Source of the DNA: Gammaproteobacteria bacterium Gsub
GTDB taxonomy: Bacteria; Pseudomonadota; Gammaproteobacteria; PS1; Pseudothioglobaceae
Direction of reading: 5' to 3'
NCBI GenBank assembly: GCA_002007405.1
Contig: JYIN01000009.1
Location: 1 to 54,527 of the forward strand
Length of the DNA stretch: 54,527 bases
The first letter of the stretch is position 1, and each line of letters opens with the position of its first letter. Below the pieces are notes generated by a model. The model did not search any database and was not told the origin of the DNA. It saw only the letters and a program-made list of their open reading frames with translations. Shown here one piece after another: positions 35,242 to 48,330 of the stretch. The position numbers and the translations under genes were made by a program.

Positions 35242-36171
35242 ATAAAACATACATTTATTTTTCCCGGTCAAGGCTCGCAATCTTTAGGGATGTTGGCAGA
35301 TTTAGAGGCTCATTTTCCAGTAGTGAAAAAGACCTTTGCCGAAGCCAGCGACATTCTTGGGTTTGACTTGTGGCAAATGACCCAAACAGATAAAACACGA
35401 CTCAACCAAACCCAAAACACCCAGCCAGCAATGTTAGCGGCGGGTTATGCAACTTATCTAATATTGAAAAACGAGTCTAATTTATCGCCAATTTATATGG
35501 CAGGGCATAGTTTGGGTGAATACACCGCGCTTGTCGCCGCTGGGGCTTTGGATTTTGCTACGGCTGTTAAATTAGTGCGTAGGCGCTCTGAATTAATGAG
35601 TATGGCAATGCCTGCTGGTGTTGGTGCTATGGCGGCAATTCTGGGTTTGGATGATAAAACTGTGGTCAGCGTTTGTGCTGATTATTCGGGTATTGGAGTT
35701 GTGGAAGCGGCTAATTTTAATGCCCCAGGACAGGTTGTGATTGCGGGCAATAAAACCGCAGTTGATGCAACTTGTAAGGCTATGAAAGCAGTAGGGGCAA
35801 AGCGCGCAATGATATTGCCAGTTAGTATCGCCTCTCATTGTTCTTTGCTAAATGATGTGGCAGTTGAGTTTGCAAAAGACATCAACGCAGCTAAATTTCG
35901 TCTGGGTGAGGTTGCTGTTTTGCATAATGTTGATGCCGAAAAAGCCGATAGTATCAATGCCATGCAGACTAAATTGGTTGCCCAATTATATAAGCCCGTG
36001 TTATGGACTGGCACAATCCAAACAATGCGTGCTTTAGGTGTTGAAAAGTTAATTGAATTAGGTCCGGGCAAGGTATTAACAAAACTTACAAAACGCATTG
36101 ATAAATCGTTAGGTGCTGATTTTGTACTTGATTACACCAGCCTGATTACAACTTTAGAAAACATAAAATAA
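35242..36171 (+). CDS. fabD: Malonyl-CoA:ACP transacylase with a non-canonical start codon
   Basis: Transfers malonyl from CoA to ACP for fatty acid synthesis. The first ATG (35290) would remove the essential N-terminal motif FPGQGSQSLG, which is encoded in frame at 35260-35289. Between the fdx stop (35221-35223) and this motif there is no ATG, GTG or TTG in frame. A good ribosome-binding site AAAGGAG (35228-35234) points to ATA at 35242 (7-nt spacing), or ATT at 35239. With ATA as residue 1 the protein is 309 residues, and KHTFIFPGQGSQ matches FabD starts. The nucleophile Ser90 is in GHSLGEY; SHCSLL carries the catalytic His. Other fab genes are not adjacent. Confidence 0.93.
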   Translation: MKHTFIFPGQGSQSLGMLADLEAHFPVVKKTFAEASDILGFDLWQMTQTDKTRLNQTQNTQPAMLAAGYATYLILKNESNLSPIYMAGHSLGEYTALVAAGALDFATAVKLVRRRSELMSMAMPAGVGAMAAILGLDDKTVVSVCADYSGIGVVEAANFNAPGQVVIAGNKTAVDATCKAMKAVGAKRAMILPVSIASHCSLLNDVAVEFAKDINAAKFRLGEVAVLHNVDAEKADSINAMQTKLVAQLYKPVLWTGTIQTMRALGVEKLIELGPGKVLTKLTKRIDKSLGADFVLDYTSLITTLENIK

Positions 36172-36222
36172 CACGCTAATCTATACCATTACAAAATACC
36201 ACTTATAATTACACAAAGGTTG

Positions 36223-40219
<3,997 letters not shown>

Positions 40220-40277
40220 TTTTTCGCCTTGGTATTTTTTATACCTTGATTAACAATAAAATAGGAGCAAAAAACCC

Positions 40278-40823
40278 ATGGTTAAAATTAGATTAGCCCG
40301 CGGTGGAGCTAAGAAAAAGCCTTTTTATTCCATTGTCGCAACTGACTCTAAAAAGCGTAGAGACAGCGGTCATATTGAACGGCTTGGGTATTTCAACCCT
40401 GTTGCTCGCGGACAAGAAATCAGGCTTTCCATTGCCGAAGATAAATTACAATATTGGACTTCAAAAGGTGCACAAATATCAACCCGCGTTAAACAACTTG
40501 TCAAAGAATTTAAAGACCCTTCAATTCGTGAAAAAGTATTAGCCAAACAAGCAGCTGCAGCATTAGCGAAAGAAAAAGCCTTAGCAAACGAGGCGATGAG
40601 GCAAGCACAAGCCGAAGCCAAAGCACAGGCAAAAGAAAAAGCCGAAGCCAAAACAAAGGTCGCTGCAGAAACCACCAAAACTGCCACCGAAGAAGCCAGC
40701 AAAAAGACCCCCTCTACAGAAACTGCCGAAGAAACCACTAAAAAGGCTACCGAGGAGGCTACTGTGGAAGTTGCTACAGAAAGCGTTGAAAAATCAGCAA
40801 AAAAGAGCAAACCCGCTGAATAA
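40278..40823 (+). CDS. rpsP: 30S ribosomal protein S16 with a long C-terminal extension
   Basis: The first ~80 residues are an ordinary S16 ([46 protein letters not shown]). E. coli S16 is 82 residues long; here about 100 extra residues follow, rich in Ala, Lys, Glu and Thr, first helical ([20 protein letters not shown]) and then of the type [27 protein letters not shown] ribosome-binding site precedes the ATG. The 3' end overlaps the upstream part of rimM. The tail resembles low-complexity extensions on S16 in some bacteria; its role is unknown. Confidence 0.95.
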   Translation: MVKIRLARGGAKKKPFYSIVATDSKKRRDSGHIERLGYFNPVARGQEIRLSIAEDKLQYWTSKGAQISTRVKQLVKEFKDPSIREKVLAKQAAAALAKEKALANEAMRQAQAEAKAQAKEKAEAKTKVAAETTKTATEEASKKTPSTETAEETTKKATEEATVEVATESVEKSAKKSKPAE

Positions 40824-41340
40824 TCCAACGCCACCTAACACTAATAATAAAAGGCTATTGATTGGTAATATCAATGGTCTTTTTGGCACTCAGGGCTGGG
40901 TAAAAATTTTCTCCCACACCCAGCCACGAAAAAATGTTCTCAGTTATCAACCTTGGCATATTAAAACTAAAAATAATTGGCAAACTCTCACTATTATTCA
41001 AGGACGCGAACAAGCCAAAACCATTGTTGCCAAAATCAGTGGTATTAACGACCACGAACAGGCGAGAGGCTTGATTGGCACTGATATTTATATTCAAAAA
41101 TCACAACTGCCAAAACTCCAACAAGGCAGCTATTATTGGCAAGATTTAATTGGTTTAACTGTGGTTAATCAAAAAAACACCACACTTGGAAAGGTCTCAA
41201 ATTTATTTGCCACGGGTGCAAATACGGTATTGGTTGTGAGCGGAAAAAAAGAATATTTGATTCCGTATATTGCACAATTTTTAATTGCTGTTGATATTGA
41301 TAACCAGCAAATAGAAGTTGATTGGGATGAGGATTTTTAG
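40771..41340 (+). CDS. rimM: Ribosome maturation factor RimM (start uncertain)
   Basis: Helps 30S head maturation. The PRC-barrel protein starts its conserved part at [20 protein letters not shown] and continues with [20 protein letters not shown] and [18 protein letters not shown], ending DWDEDF, all typical of RimM. No in-frame ATG or GTG precedes the conserved part; candidates are TTG at 40771 or 40786 and a CTG near the rpsP stop. The given start is the longest option and overlaps rpsP by about 50 nt. trmD and rplS, the usual next genes, are absent. Confidence 0.85.
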   Translation: MLQKALKNQQKRANPLNNPTPPNTNNKRLLIGNINGLFGTQGWVKIFSHTQPRKNVLSYQPWHIKTKNNWQTLTIIQGREQAKTIVAKISGINDHEQARGLIGTDIYIQKSQLPKLQQGSYYWQDLIGLTVVNQKNTTLGKVSNLFATGANTVLVVSGKKEYLIPYIAQFLIAVDIDNQQIEVDWDEDF

Positions 41341-41756
41341 ACCGAATAAGTTTTATCAATACCCATTTTGTAAAAAACGCTTGACTTTAACATTTATGCC
41401 GATAATTAATATCAGCAAATTTTTCTGTGCAAATGTTACAAATCTCAGCAATCCTGTAAGAGGCGATGCAGTCAATCATTGGCACATTGGGTCAATTTAG
41501 CATTACTTTATTGTAGTTAATTTTGGTTGAAAAATCTCTAACAATACCTTCAATTTTATGTATTAATCTTTGTGTTTGTGGAGGTCGCACGAACAGCAGC
41601 AGAGCAATTATACAAAATAAAACCCCTAAAATGAAAGTATTGTTATATAATACAAGGCTTATACAGTTCCAAATTTAACCACAAGTTATCTGCTTCAAGA
41701 TTTTACTATCGTAATCAGCACAGACGCTAGGTTGGTTATTTTTACTTTAGGAAATC
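41341..41756. other. Gap after rimM where trmD-rplS would be expected
   Basis: About 415 bp with no supported gene. There are short open pieces (for example INISKFFCANVTNLSN, and VEVARTAAEQLYKIKPLK) but no recognisable family. A TATAAT at 41646-41651 may be the -10 box of the SulP gene. I see no trace of trmD. Confidence 0.4.
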
Positions 41757-43514
41757 ATGGACAAAATTGCAAAATTCTTGCCATTTTTGGCTTGGATTGA
41801 TGAACTCAAAAACCCCCATACTTTAAAGGTAGATACCATTGCTGGCTTAACGGTCGCACTGGTGTTAGTGCCACAATCAATGGCGTATGCGCAGTTAGCA
41901 GGTCTGCCTCCACAATACGGGTTGTATGCCTCATTTTTACCGGTAATGATTGCGGCCCTAATGGGTTCTTCAAGACAGTTGGGCACAGGTCCAGTAGCCG
42001 TTGTATCTCTATTAACAGCAACAGCAATCCCCAATATTATGCCTCCAGGGGCAGATTTATCAACTTATATAGCGTATGCCTCTTCGCTGGCTTTTTTGGT
42101 GGGTGTTTTTCAATTCAGTTTAGGAGTATTAAAATTGGGATTGGTGGTTAATTTTTTATCACACCCAGTCGTGGTTGGTTTTACCAACGCAGCTGCCATT
42201 ATTATTGGCAGCTCACAATTATCCAAAATATTCGGCGTCGTCAATCCAGATGCACAACATACTTATGAACAAGTTTGGGGTGTGATTGTGAATGCAACAC
42301 AACATACACACACAACAACATTATTTATCGCGATTTTGGCGTTTGTTATTATGATTGGAGTTAAAAAATTCGCCCCAAAATTACCTGGTGTTTTGTTAGC
42401 TGTTGCAAGCACAACGATTGTTTCTTGGGCCATAGATTTTGGCATACCAGTAACAAATGGTGGTCTCGGTGGCGATATTGTTGGCACTATTCCTCAAGGT
42501 TTGCCTACAATTACAGTGCCGAATTTTGATTTTTCAGTGTTGAGCCAAATGGTTGTAGTCGCGATTACCATTGGTCTAATCGGGTTTATGGAAGCCATCT
42601 CAATTGCCAAAGCCATGGCAGCACAAACCAAACAACGCCTGAGTGCAGACCAAGAGTTAATTGGGCAGGGTTTGGCTAATATTGTATCTAGTTTTTTTCA
42701 AGGTTATGCGGTATCTGGCTCATTTTCACGCTCTGCGGTTAACATCTCGGCGGGTGCAATGACAGGTTTTTCTTCAGTCGTAACTGCCATTATTGTTGGT
42801 GCTTCTCTATTATGGCTAACGCCATTGTTATTTCACCTGCCACAAGCAACATTGGCAGCGGTCATTATCATGGCAGTCATTAATTTAATTAAATTTGCCC
42901 CAATTAAACACGCGTGGAAAGTGGAAAAACATGATGCCATTGTCTCGGTCAGTGCCTTTGTACTGACTTTATTATTCGCTCCCCATTTAGAAAATGGCAT
43001 TACTATCGGGGTGATTTTGTCTTTGGCATTGTTTTTATACCGCACCATGAAGCCTAGATTCACCGAGTTGTCGGCACATGACGGATCGACTATGTTGGTC
43101 AATGCACTTGATAATGAATTAGACCGTTGCGAGGTGGTTTCTATTGTTAAATATTCAGGCTCGCTATATTTTGCCAATGCAGGCTATTTTGAGGATAAAA
43201 TTCTCAACCTAATTGCCGAAAAGCACCAATGCCTAAAATATATTATTGTTGATATGGCAGGCATCAACCAAATTGATGCCTCAGGTGAAGAAACCTTATC
43301 CAGCCTATTAGAAAGAACCTCAGCAGTAGGAGTTGAAATCTTATTTGCTCGCACTGAAGGCATTGAAAAAGTACTACTGCGTTCAGGTTTTATGGATAAA
43401 TATGGTGAAAATCGTTTTTATGAACGCCGCACAGATGCTCTTCGCTACGCTTGGAAAGAATTAGGTGATTACGAAGCTGCCGCTAAAAGCCCACTAAAAC
43501 ATCTAATTTCTTAG
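41757..43514 (+). CDS. SulP-family anion transporter with STAS domain
   Basis: A 585-residue inner-membrane permease. The transmembrane part starts with the SulP signature VALVLVPQSMAYAQLAGLPPQYGLYASFLP, abbreviated here to its core PQSMAYAQLAG near residue 37, and has about 12-14 hydrophobic segments up to residue 430. The cytoplasmic STAS domain follows at about 450-570 (IIVDMAGINQIDASGEETL). SulP members carry sulfate, bicarbonate or other anions; the substrate cannot be read from sequence. An AGGAAA ribosome-binding site precedes the ATG. Confidence 0.93.
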   Translation: MDKIAKFLPFLAWIDELKNPHTLKVDTIAGLTVALVLVPQSMAYAQLAGLPPQYGLYASFLPVMIAALMGSSRQLGTGPVAVVSLLTATAIPNIMPPGADLSTYIAYASSLAFLVGVFQFSLGVLKLGLVVNFLSHPVVVGFTNAAAIIIGSSQLSKIFGVVNPDAQHTYEQVWGVIVNATQHTHTTTLFIAILAFVIMIGVKKFAPKLPGVLLAVASTTIVSWAIDFGIPVTNGGLGGDIVGTIPQGLPTITVPNFDFSVLSQMVVVAITIGLIGFMEAISIAKAMAAQTKQRLSADQELIGQGLANIVSSFFQGYAVSGSFSRSAVNISAGAMTGFSSVVTAIIVGASLLWLTPLLFHLPQATLAAVIIMAVINLIKFAPIKHAWKVEKHDAIVSVSAFVLTLLFAPHLENGITIGVILSLALFLYRTMKPRFTELSAHDGSTMLVNALDNELDRCEVVSIVKYSGSLYFANAGYFEDKILNLIAEKHQCLKYIIVDMAGINQIDASGEETLSSLLERTSAVGVEILFARTEGIEKVLLRSGFMDKYGENRFYERRTDALRYAWKELGDYEAAAKSPLKHLIS

Positions 43515-43533
43515 TGATTGAGTTATAGGTTTA

Positions 43534-44277
43534 TTATAAGTTGTTATAAAAAGCCTGAACAAAATACAAACCCTGGGCTGGTACAGTTATCCCAGCATGT
43601 TTGCGCTTTTTGCCAGCGAGCACTTTTGCTACCCATTGGGGGCTTTCCTCGCCGCGTCCGACTTTGAGTAGCGTACCTACAATATTACGCACCATGTGGT
43701 GCAAAAATGCATTGGCTTTGAAGTCTAATAAAATCTCATCAGCCGTTTTGCTTAATTTGATAAATTCAATGGTTTTTATGGGAGATTTTGCCTGACACGG
43801 CTGTGCTCGAAATGCTGAGAAATCATGCGCACCGACTAAACATTTAGCCCCTTTTTTCATCATCTCTAGATCCAATGTTATAGGCTCCCACAACGAATAG
43901 GCAGCAAGTAAGGAAGAACGGGTTTTGGTATTGTGAATTTTGTAATGATATTGTCTGGCAACGGCATCAAAACGCGCATGAAAATCGTCCCCGACCTGCC
44001 GAACCCACCTAAAATTTACATCCGTTGGTAAATTGACATTACCCCCAAATAACCATGCCTTATCTTCGCGTTTAACACCTGTTTCAAAATGAATCACTTG
44101 GCAGATGGCATGCACGCCTGCATCAGTTCTACCCGAACAAAAAACCCTAACGCGGTGGTCTGCAACAATTGATAAGGCATTCTCAACCACTTGTTGAACA
44201 GTGCGAACATTGGAGGTTTGTAATTGCCAACCATGAAAGTTTGTGCCTAGATATTCAACACCTAATGCTATTTTCAT
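43534..44277 (-). CDS. truA: tRNA pseudouridine(38-40) synthase
   Basis: Makes pseudouridine in the anticodon arm of tRNA. The ATG at 44277 gives MKIALGVEYLGTNFHGWQLQ, the typical start; a TTG at 44292 is less likely. The catalytic Asp is in CSGRTDAGVHA, and ARFDAVARQYHYKI and FLHHMVRNIVGTLLKVGRGE are the other family motifs. The product is 247 residues. It is convergent with the SulP gene. Confidence 0.96.
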   Translation of the reverse strand: MKIALGVEYLGTNFHGWQLQTSNVRTVQQVVENALSIVADHRVRVFCSGRTDAGVHAICQVIHFETGVKREDKAWLFGGNVNLPTDVNFRWVRQVGDDFHARFDAVARQYHYKIHNTKTRSSLLAAYSLWEPITLDLEMMKKGAKCLVGAHDFSAFRAQPCQAKSPIKTIEFIKLSKTADEILLDFKANAFLHHMVRNIVGTLLKVGRGEESPQWVAKVLAGKKRKHAGITVPAQGLYFVQAFYNNL

Positions 44278-44337
44278 AAAAAAGTTAAACAAAAAATGAA
44301 CGATTATTCTACCTTAAAATGGACCGCCGCATTATTA

Positions 44338-44349
44338 CGCAAAGGTCTC
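44338..44349 (-). repeat. IS-end-like motif, copy 2
   Basis: On the minus strand GAGACCTTTGCG followed by TAAT, part of a 16-base string shared with 23840-23855. It lies in the 170-bp gap between truA and the phosphohexomutase gene. Short open pieces to its right (KSKIGFLKKTDIALYNG) could be remains of a gene but match nothing I know. Confidence 0.35.
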
Positions 44350-44462
44350 AAATACTATTTTTTAAAATTAACCAATGTTTGGTTAAGAGCAAGATCGGCT
44401 TCCTAAAGAAAACAGACATAGCACTTTACAATGGGTGAATGAAGGCTTTGTGAATTGAGATT

Positions 44463-45851
44463 TTAAAAATCTTGGATATGAATATTGTTATTTTCCAGCC
44501 AAGTTTTAAATTTTGCCTGAATTTTATTTAAGATTTGCTGGCTGTTTGCCTCAAAACGAAGCACCAGACATGGGGTGGTGTTAGAGGGGCGAACCAAGCC
44601 CCAGCCATTATCATAATCAACTCTTATACCGTCAATGGTAGTGATTTTAGCATTGGAGAAATGGGCGGTTTGGGTGAGTTTTTCCATTGCCTCAAACTGC
44701 ATGCCTTGTTGTTCAAAATGAATGCTAATCTCTGGCGTGTTAATACTGTTGGGTAATTCAGAGAATACTTGGGCACAGGTTTTATTGGTTTTAGATAGAA
44801 TTTCTAACAGCCGAGCGCCTGTATAAAGTGCATCATCAAAGCCATACCAGCGTTCCTTGAAAAAAATATGCCCGCTCATTTCACCACCGAGGGCTGCGCC
44901 TGTTTGTTTGAGTTTGGCTTTGATAAAACTGTGTCCAGTCCTTGACATAATGGGTTTGCCACCATGTTTGATAATATCTTTTGGTAACAGGGATGAGCAT
45001 TTAACATCAAACACAATTTTAGCCCCAGCATTGCGTTTAAGAATATCGCGTGCGTACAAAATCATTTGCCTATCCGCCCAAATCACATTGCCCTTATTGT
45101 CAATCAAACCCAGCCGATCGCCATCACCATCAAAGGCAAAACCCATATCTGCATCTGTGGCTTTAATCCTTTGAATAATAGTTTTGAGATTGCTGAGTTT
45201 AGATGGGTCTGGGTGATGATTAGGAAAATTACCATCGATTGAACAAAATAATTTATCAACCTTAACACCGAGTTGAGTAAAAAGTTTTGGAGCAATATTA
45301 CCTGCCACACCATTGCCACAATCAACTACAATGTTGAATGGCTTGGCTAGTTTAACATCGGCTTTAATTCTATCAATATAATCTTTTTCAACATTAACTT
45401 CGGTGGCACTGCCGTGACCAGATGAAAAATCACAATTTTTGATGCGTTGATACAGTGCTTGAATACGCTCACCCGAGAGGGTTTCACCCGCAATCATAAT
45501 CTTAAAGCCATTATATTCTGGTGGATTGTGGGATCCGGTAATCATCACTCCCGAAGTTGCAGCACTATTATGAGTAGCATAATAAACCAACGGGGTCGGC
45601 ACCATGCCAATATCAACAACATGGCAGCCACTTTGTTTTAGCCCCACTTTGAGTGCTAACAACAGAGCATGGCTACTTAGACGACCGTCTCGTCCGACCA
45701 CAATACCGCGCTCACCTTGAGCGATTGATTCAGTGCCAATCGCCAAGCCGATTAGTTTAACATGCTCGGAAGTTAGCTCTTTTGATGCAATGCCACGAAT
45801 ATCATAAGCCTTAAAAATTAACGGTGAAATTGACACGGCTTTATTTGACAC
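44463..45851 (-). CDS. Phosphomannomutase/phosphoglucomutase
   Basis: A 462-residue alpha-D-phosphohexomutase of the AlgC/ManB type, supplying mannose-1-P and glucose-1-P for surface polysaccharide. The four family sites are present: start FKAYDIRGI, active-site phosphoserine loop TGSHNPPEYNG, metal loop FDGDGDRLG, and the sugar loop GEMSGH; the C-terminal phosphate loop is RPSNTTPCLVLRFE. The frame begins with GTG at 45851, inside a perfect 15-bp tandem duplication that also contains a second in-frame GTG at 45836. Either may be used. Confidence 0.94.
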   Translation of the reverse strand: MSNKAVSISPLIFKAYDIRGIASKELTSEHVKLIGLAIGTESIAQGERGIVVGRDGRLSSHALLLALKVGLKQSGCHVVDIGMVPTPLVYYATHNSAATSGVMITGSHNPPEYNGFKIMIAGETLSGERIQALYQRIKNCDFSSGHGSATEVNVEKDYIDRIKADVKLAKPFNIVVDCGNGVAGNIAPKLFTQLGVKVDKLFCSIDGNFPNHHPDPSKLSNLKTIIQRIKATDADMGFAFDGDGDRLGLIDNKGNVIWADRQMILYARDILKRNAGAKIVFDVKCSSLLPKDIIKHGGKPIMSRTGHSFIKAKLKQTGAALGGEMSGHIFFKERWYGFDDALYTGARLLEILSKTNKTCAQVFSELPNSINTPEISIHFEQQGMQFEAMEKLTQTAHFSNAKITTIDGIRVDYDNGWGLVRPSNTTPCLVLRFEANSQQILNKIQAKFKTWLENNNIHIQDF

Positions 45852-45860
45852 GGCTTTATT
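45831..45860 (-). repeat. 15-bp tandem duplication over the start codon of the phosphohexomutase
   Basis: Two perfect 15-bp copies (45831-45845 and 45846-45860; minus-strand unit AATAAAGCCGTGTCA) each contain a GTG in the same frame. The duplication keeps the frame and offers two alternative starts five residues apart. Confidence 0.9.
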
Positions 45861-45901
45861 TGTTAAAATAAAAGTCGCCTATTTTATCAAAATTAGATAT
45901 T

Positions 45902-46309
45902 ATGCAAGAGAAGTTTGAGGTTATTGCAGTTAAAAACAAAACCATGGTCCTAAAGGTTAATCGTGCGCATGGCTGCCATAGTTGTGCGGCAAGCAAGGGG
46001 TGCGGCATGGGAATATTGGCAAATTATTTTAAGCCCGATTCTGTTTTTAACAAACCCTTGCAAAAGGGCGTATCTGTGGGTGATTTTGTAACTTTAGAGA
46101 TAGCGCCTAAGGTATTATTCTCACACGCTTTTATGCTTTATATTTTTCCAATATTGGCGTTGTTTGCGGGCAGCTATATTGGTATGAGTTTTGCCCCAGA
46201 AACTCAGTTTTGGCAAATTGGGCTTGGTTTTATTGGTTTTATCTGCGCCCTTTTATTAGTCAAATACCTGCCCAGTCTAAAATCAGAAACCATTGATAAA
46301 AAAGCATAA
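45902..46309 (+). CDS. rseC: SoxR-reducing/sigma-E regulator family protein RseC
   Basis: A 135-residue inner-membrane protein with an N-terminal Cys cluster (HGCHSCAASKGCGMGIL, near residues 22-38) and two membrane helices (about 78-96 and 102-121). This is the RseC/MucC layout. RseC modulates sigma-E signalling and is linked to the Rsx/Rnf complex in other species; neither rpoE nor rseA/rseB is nearby. It is divergent from the phosphohexomutase over 50 bp. Confidence 0.9.
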   Translation: MQEKFEVIAVKNKTMVLKVNRAHGCHSCAASKGCGMGILANYFKPDSVFNKPLQKGVSVGDFVTLEIAPKVLFSHAFMLYIFPILALFAGSYIGMSFAPETQFWQIGLGFIGFICALLLVKYLPSLKSETIDKKA

Positions 46310-46311
46310 AT

Positions 46312-46323
46312 GAGGTCTTTGCA
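46312..46323 (+). repeat. IS-end-like motif, copy 4 (diverged)
   Basis: GAGGTCTTTGCA in the gap between convergent rseC and the glycosyltransferase gene. It shares CTTTGC and the leading GAG with the other copies, so the relation is weaker. Confidence 0.25.
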
Positions 46324-46400
46324 AATCTACAAATGTAATTTTTGGGTCCTAACCGATTAAAACCCTAATTTATTTTTTGTTGATAAAATCAAACCCTTGC

Positions 46401-48188
46401 CTATTTATCACATCTACTCTTTAATTTTTGTAACACTGCTTGTTGTAGTTTGATTTTATTTTTTTCAGCAAACCTAGACGCTTCCTTTGCTTTTTGGCAT
46501 TGGTTTAATAACATCAGCGAATCTATTTTCATGTCATGAACATTGCTATTTTGTACATTGTAGCGAATGGTATTGTTAAACTCTATCAAGGCTTGTTGAT
46601 ATTTTTTTAGCCTCACCAATGCCACCCCTTTATTGTAAAAAGTTTTATCTATCCAACTAACTTTATATTGTGAATGTAGTTTAATAATCTTATCAAAATG
46701 TTCTATAGCCTGATTGTATTTTTTTTGTTTAAGCAAAGATAGGGCTTTGTTATGAATAAATACTAAACCCAAATTATTACTTTTTACCTTAGCCTTAATT
46801 GCCTCATTAAAGTGTGCTAGAGCCTGTTGATATTTTTTTTGTTTAAGCAAGTTCAGGCCTCTCCTATTAAGATCTACAGCAAAATTGTCATTTGCATAGC
46901 TGTTCGTTATTTCGTATTTTGCACTGTGTGACCATAGTGCATGTGGATTTTTCCAGATGGGAATTTGTCGGAAGGCTGATAATGCAGTAAATATTACCAA
47001 AACACCAACAATAAAACCTTGCCAATATTTATTGTCAGTTTTATTAAAAAGGGTAGCCACCAGCAGCCCTACCCCAATCATTGCAAAATACATGTATCTA
47101 TCAGCCACCAAAGAATATTTTTGAAAGCCAAAATGAACCCAGCCCGAGGTAGTAAAAAACCCAGCAATAAATAACATGCTGGCAAATATTAAAAGTGGTT
47201 GTTTTTTGCGTTTTAGCCATAACAGCCAGCCTAAAGCAAGTGGCAACAACGCCAAGGGGTAAAACCACCATTGAGTGCTAATAAACTTTGGTGATAATGC
47301 GTAAGAAGCGCCTAAATGGTAGGGAAAAATAATTTTATAGAGATAAAAAACCATGCTGTCTAACCAAGCAACTGGGCGTTGCCAAAAATCTAGCCCATAT
47401 TGAGCAATGTTAGTGTGATATTGGGATTGAATTAACTGGGCAATAATAATAAAAACTAATCCAATCAATACAAATGGTAGGGTTTTTTTGCTATTTTTGG
47501 CTAATTTAAAACCATAATGAAAATGGTTAATAAAAAATACAAACGGTACTAAAGCCAACGCTGAGGGTTTGGCTAAAATTGCCAAAATAAATAATCCTAA
47601 TGATAAGTAGAATAACTTTGTTTTTTGCTTAAGATAGAGATACAAAGCCGTTAGTGTAAAACAAGTCGCTAAAAGAGAACGAAACTCGCTAACCCATGCC
47701 ACCACCTCAGCTTGAATTGGGTGCAATAAGAAAAATAGGGTGCCAACCAAAACTGCCCATTTATTAGCAACAAACTGCCTCAAAATAACAAAAGCAAGTA
47801 GCCCATTAACCGTATGCACAACAACATTACTAAGATGCAAAATACTATCAACAGGCAGTGATAGTAACTCAGCCAGAAGTTTTAGCAGCCCCCAAAAAAG
47901 ATAACTCAAAGGAATATACATACCAAAAAATGGCAGCACAAAAAGTTGTTTAAAACTCTCCCATGATGGCGCTAAAACAAAAGGATGTTTAAGATGCCCA
48001 ATGGTGCCAGAATCATAATCATCCCAAACAAATTCAAAATTATAAACCTGCCAATAGATCAGCCACGGAAAAAAAATCAAAACCAGAGTGATTATTTGGT
48101 AATTGGGGCTAAATAAATCACTCAATTTAAAATCCAACACTGCTGGTTTATTTTTTGATGTTTTTCTTTTTATAGAAGTTTTTCGCAT
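46401..48188 (-). CDS. Multipass membrane glycosyltransferase-like protein with TPR repeats
   Basis: A 595-residue protein. The first ~410 residues have about ten hydrophobic helices, beginning after a Lys-rich N-terminus, with a luminal-type loop FEFVWDDYDSGTIGH that fits the acidic (D/E-rich) first-loop motif of GT-C glycosyltransferases. TPR motifs follow at about 430-570 (LKQKKYQQALAHFNEAIKA, LKQKKYNQAIEHFDKIIKL, VRLKKYQQALIEFNNTIRY). The layout is like TMTC-type O-mannosyltransferases. Donor and acceptor are unknown. It is divergent from aceE. Confidence 0.8.
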   Translation of the reverse strand: MRKTSIKRKTSKNKPAVLDFKLSDLFSPNYQIITLVLIFFPWLIYWQVYNFEFVWDDYDSGTIGHLKHPFVLAPSWESFKQLFVLPFFGMYIPLSYLFWGLLKLLAELLSLPVDSILHLSNVVVHTVNGLLAFVILRQFVANKWAVLVGTLFFLLHPIQAEVVAWVSEFRSLLATCFTLTALYLYLKQKTKLFYLSLGLFILAILAKPSALALVPFVFFINHFHYGFKLAKNSKKTLPFVLIGLVFIIIAQLIQSQYHTNIAQYGLDFWQRPVAWLDSMVFYLYKIIFPYHLGASYALSPKFISTQWWFYPLALLPLALGWLLWLKRKKQPLLIFASMLFIAGFFTTSGWVHFGFQKYSLVADRYMYFAMIGVGLLVATLFNKTDNKYWQGFIVGVLVIFTALSAFRQIPIWKNPHALWSHSAKYEITNSYANDNFAVDLNRRGLNLLKQKKYQQALAHFNEAIKAKVKSNNLGLVFIHNKALSLLKQKKYNQAIEHFDKIIKLHSQYKVSWIDKTFYNKGVALVRLKKYQQALIEFNNTIRYNVQNSNVHDMKIDSLMLLNQCQKAKEASRFAEKNKIKLQQAVLQKLKSRCDK

Positions 48189-48296
48189 AGACTTTTTTAG
48201 GATGCTGGCTTATTCCTGTTGGATTATTTTAGGCTATTTTAATCAAGGTTTTTTGACGCTGGTTTAAACACCGTGAGTTTTTAGTTTTGTGTTGGG

Positions 48297-48302
48297 TATA
48301 AT
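48297..48302 (+). promoter_or_regulatory. Likely -10 box of aceE
   Basis: TATAAT 28 bp before the chosen aceE ATG; no good -35 is seen at 16-18 bp. It also argues against the GTG at 48289, which would lie upstream of the transcript start. Confidence 0.55.
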
Positions 48303-48330
48303 CAACCCATTCTATCAATCAAACCTACTT

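Noticed and set aside
41318..41500. 60-codon open frame after rimM
   Set aside because: No ribosome-binding site, it overlaps the rimM end, and its translation matches no known family; described only as part of the gap.
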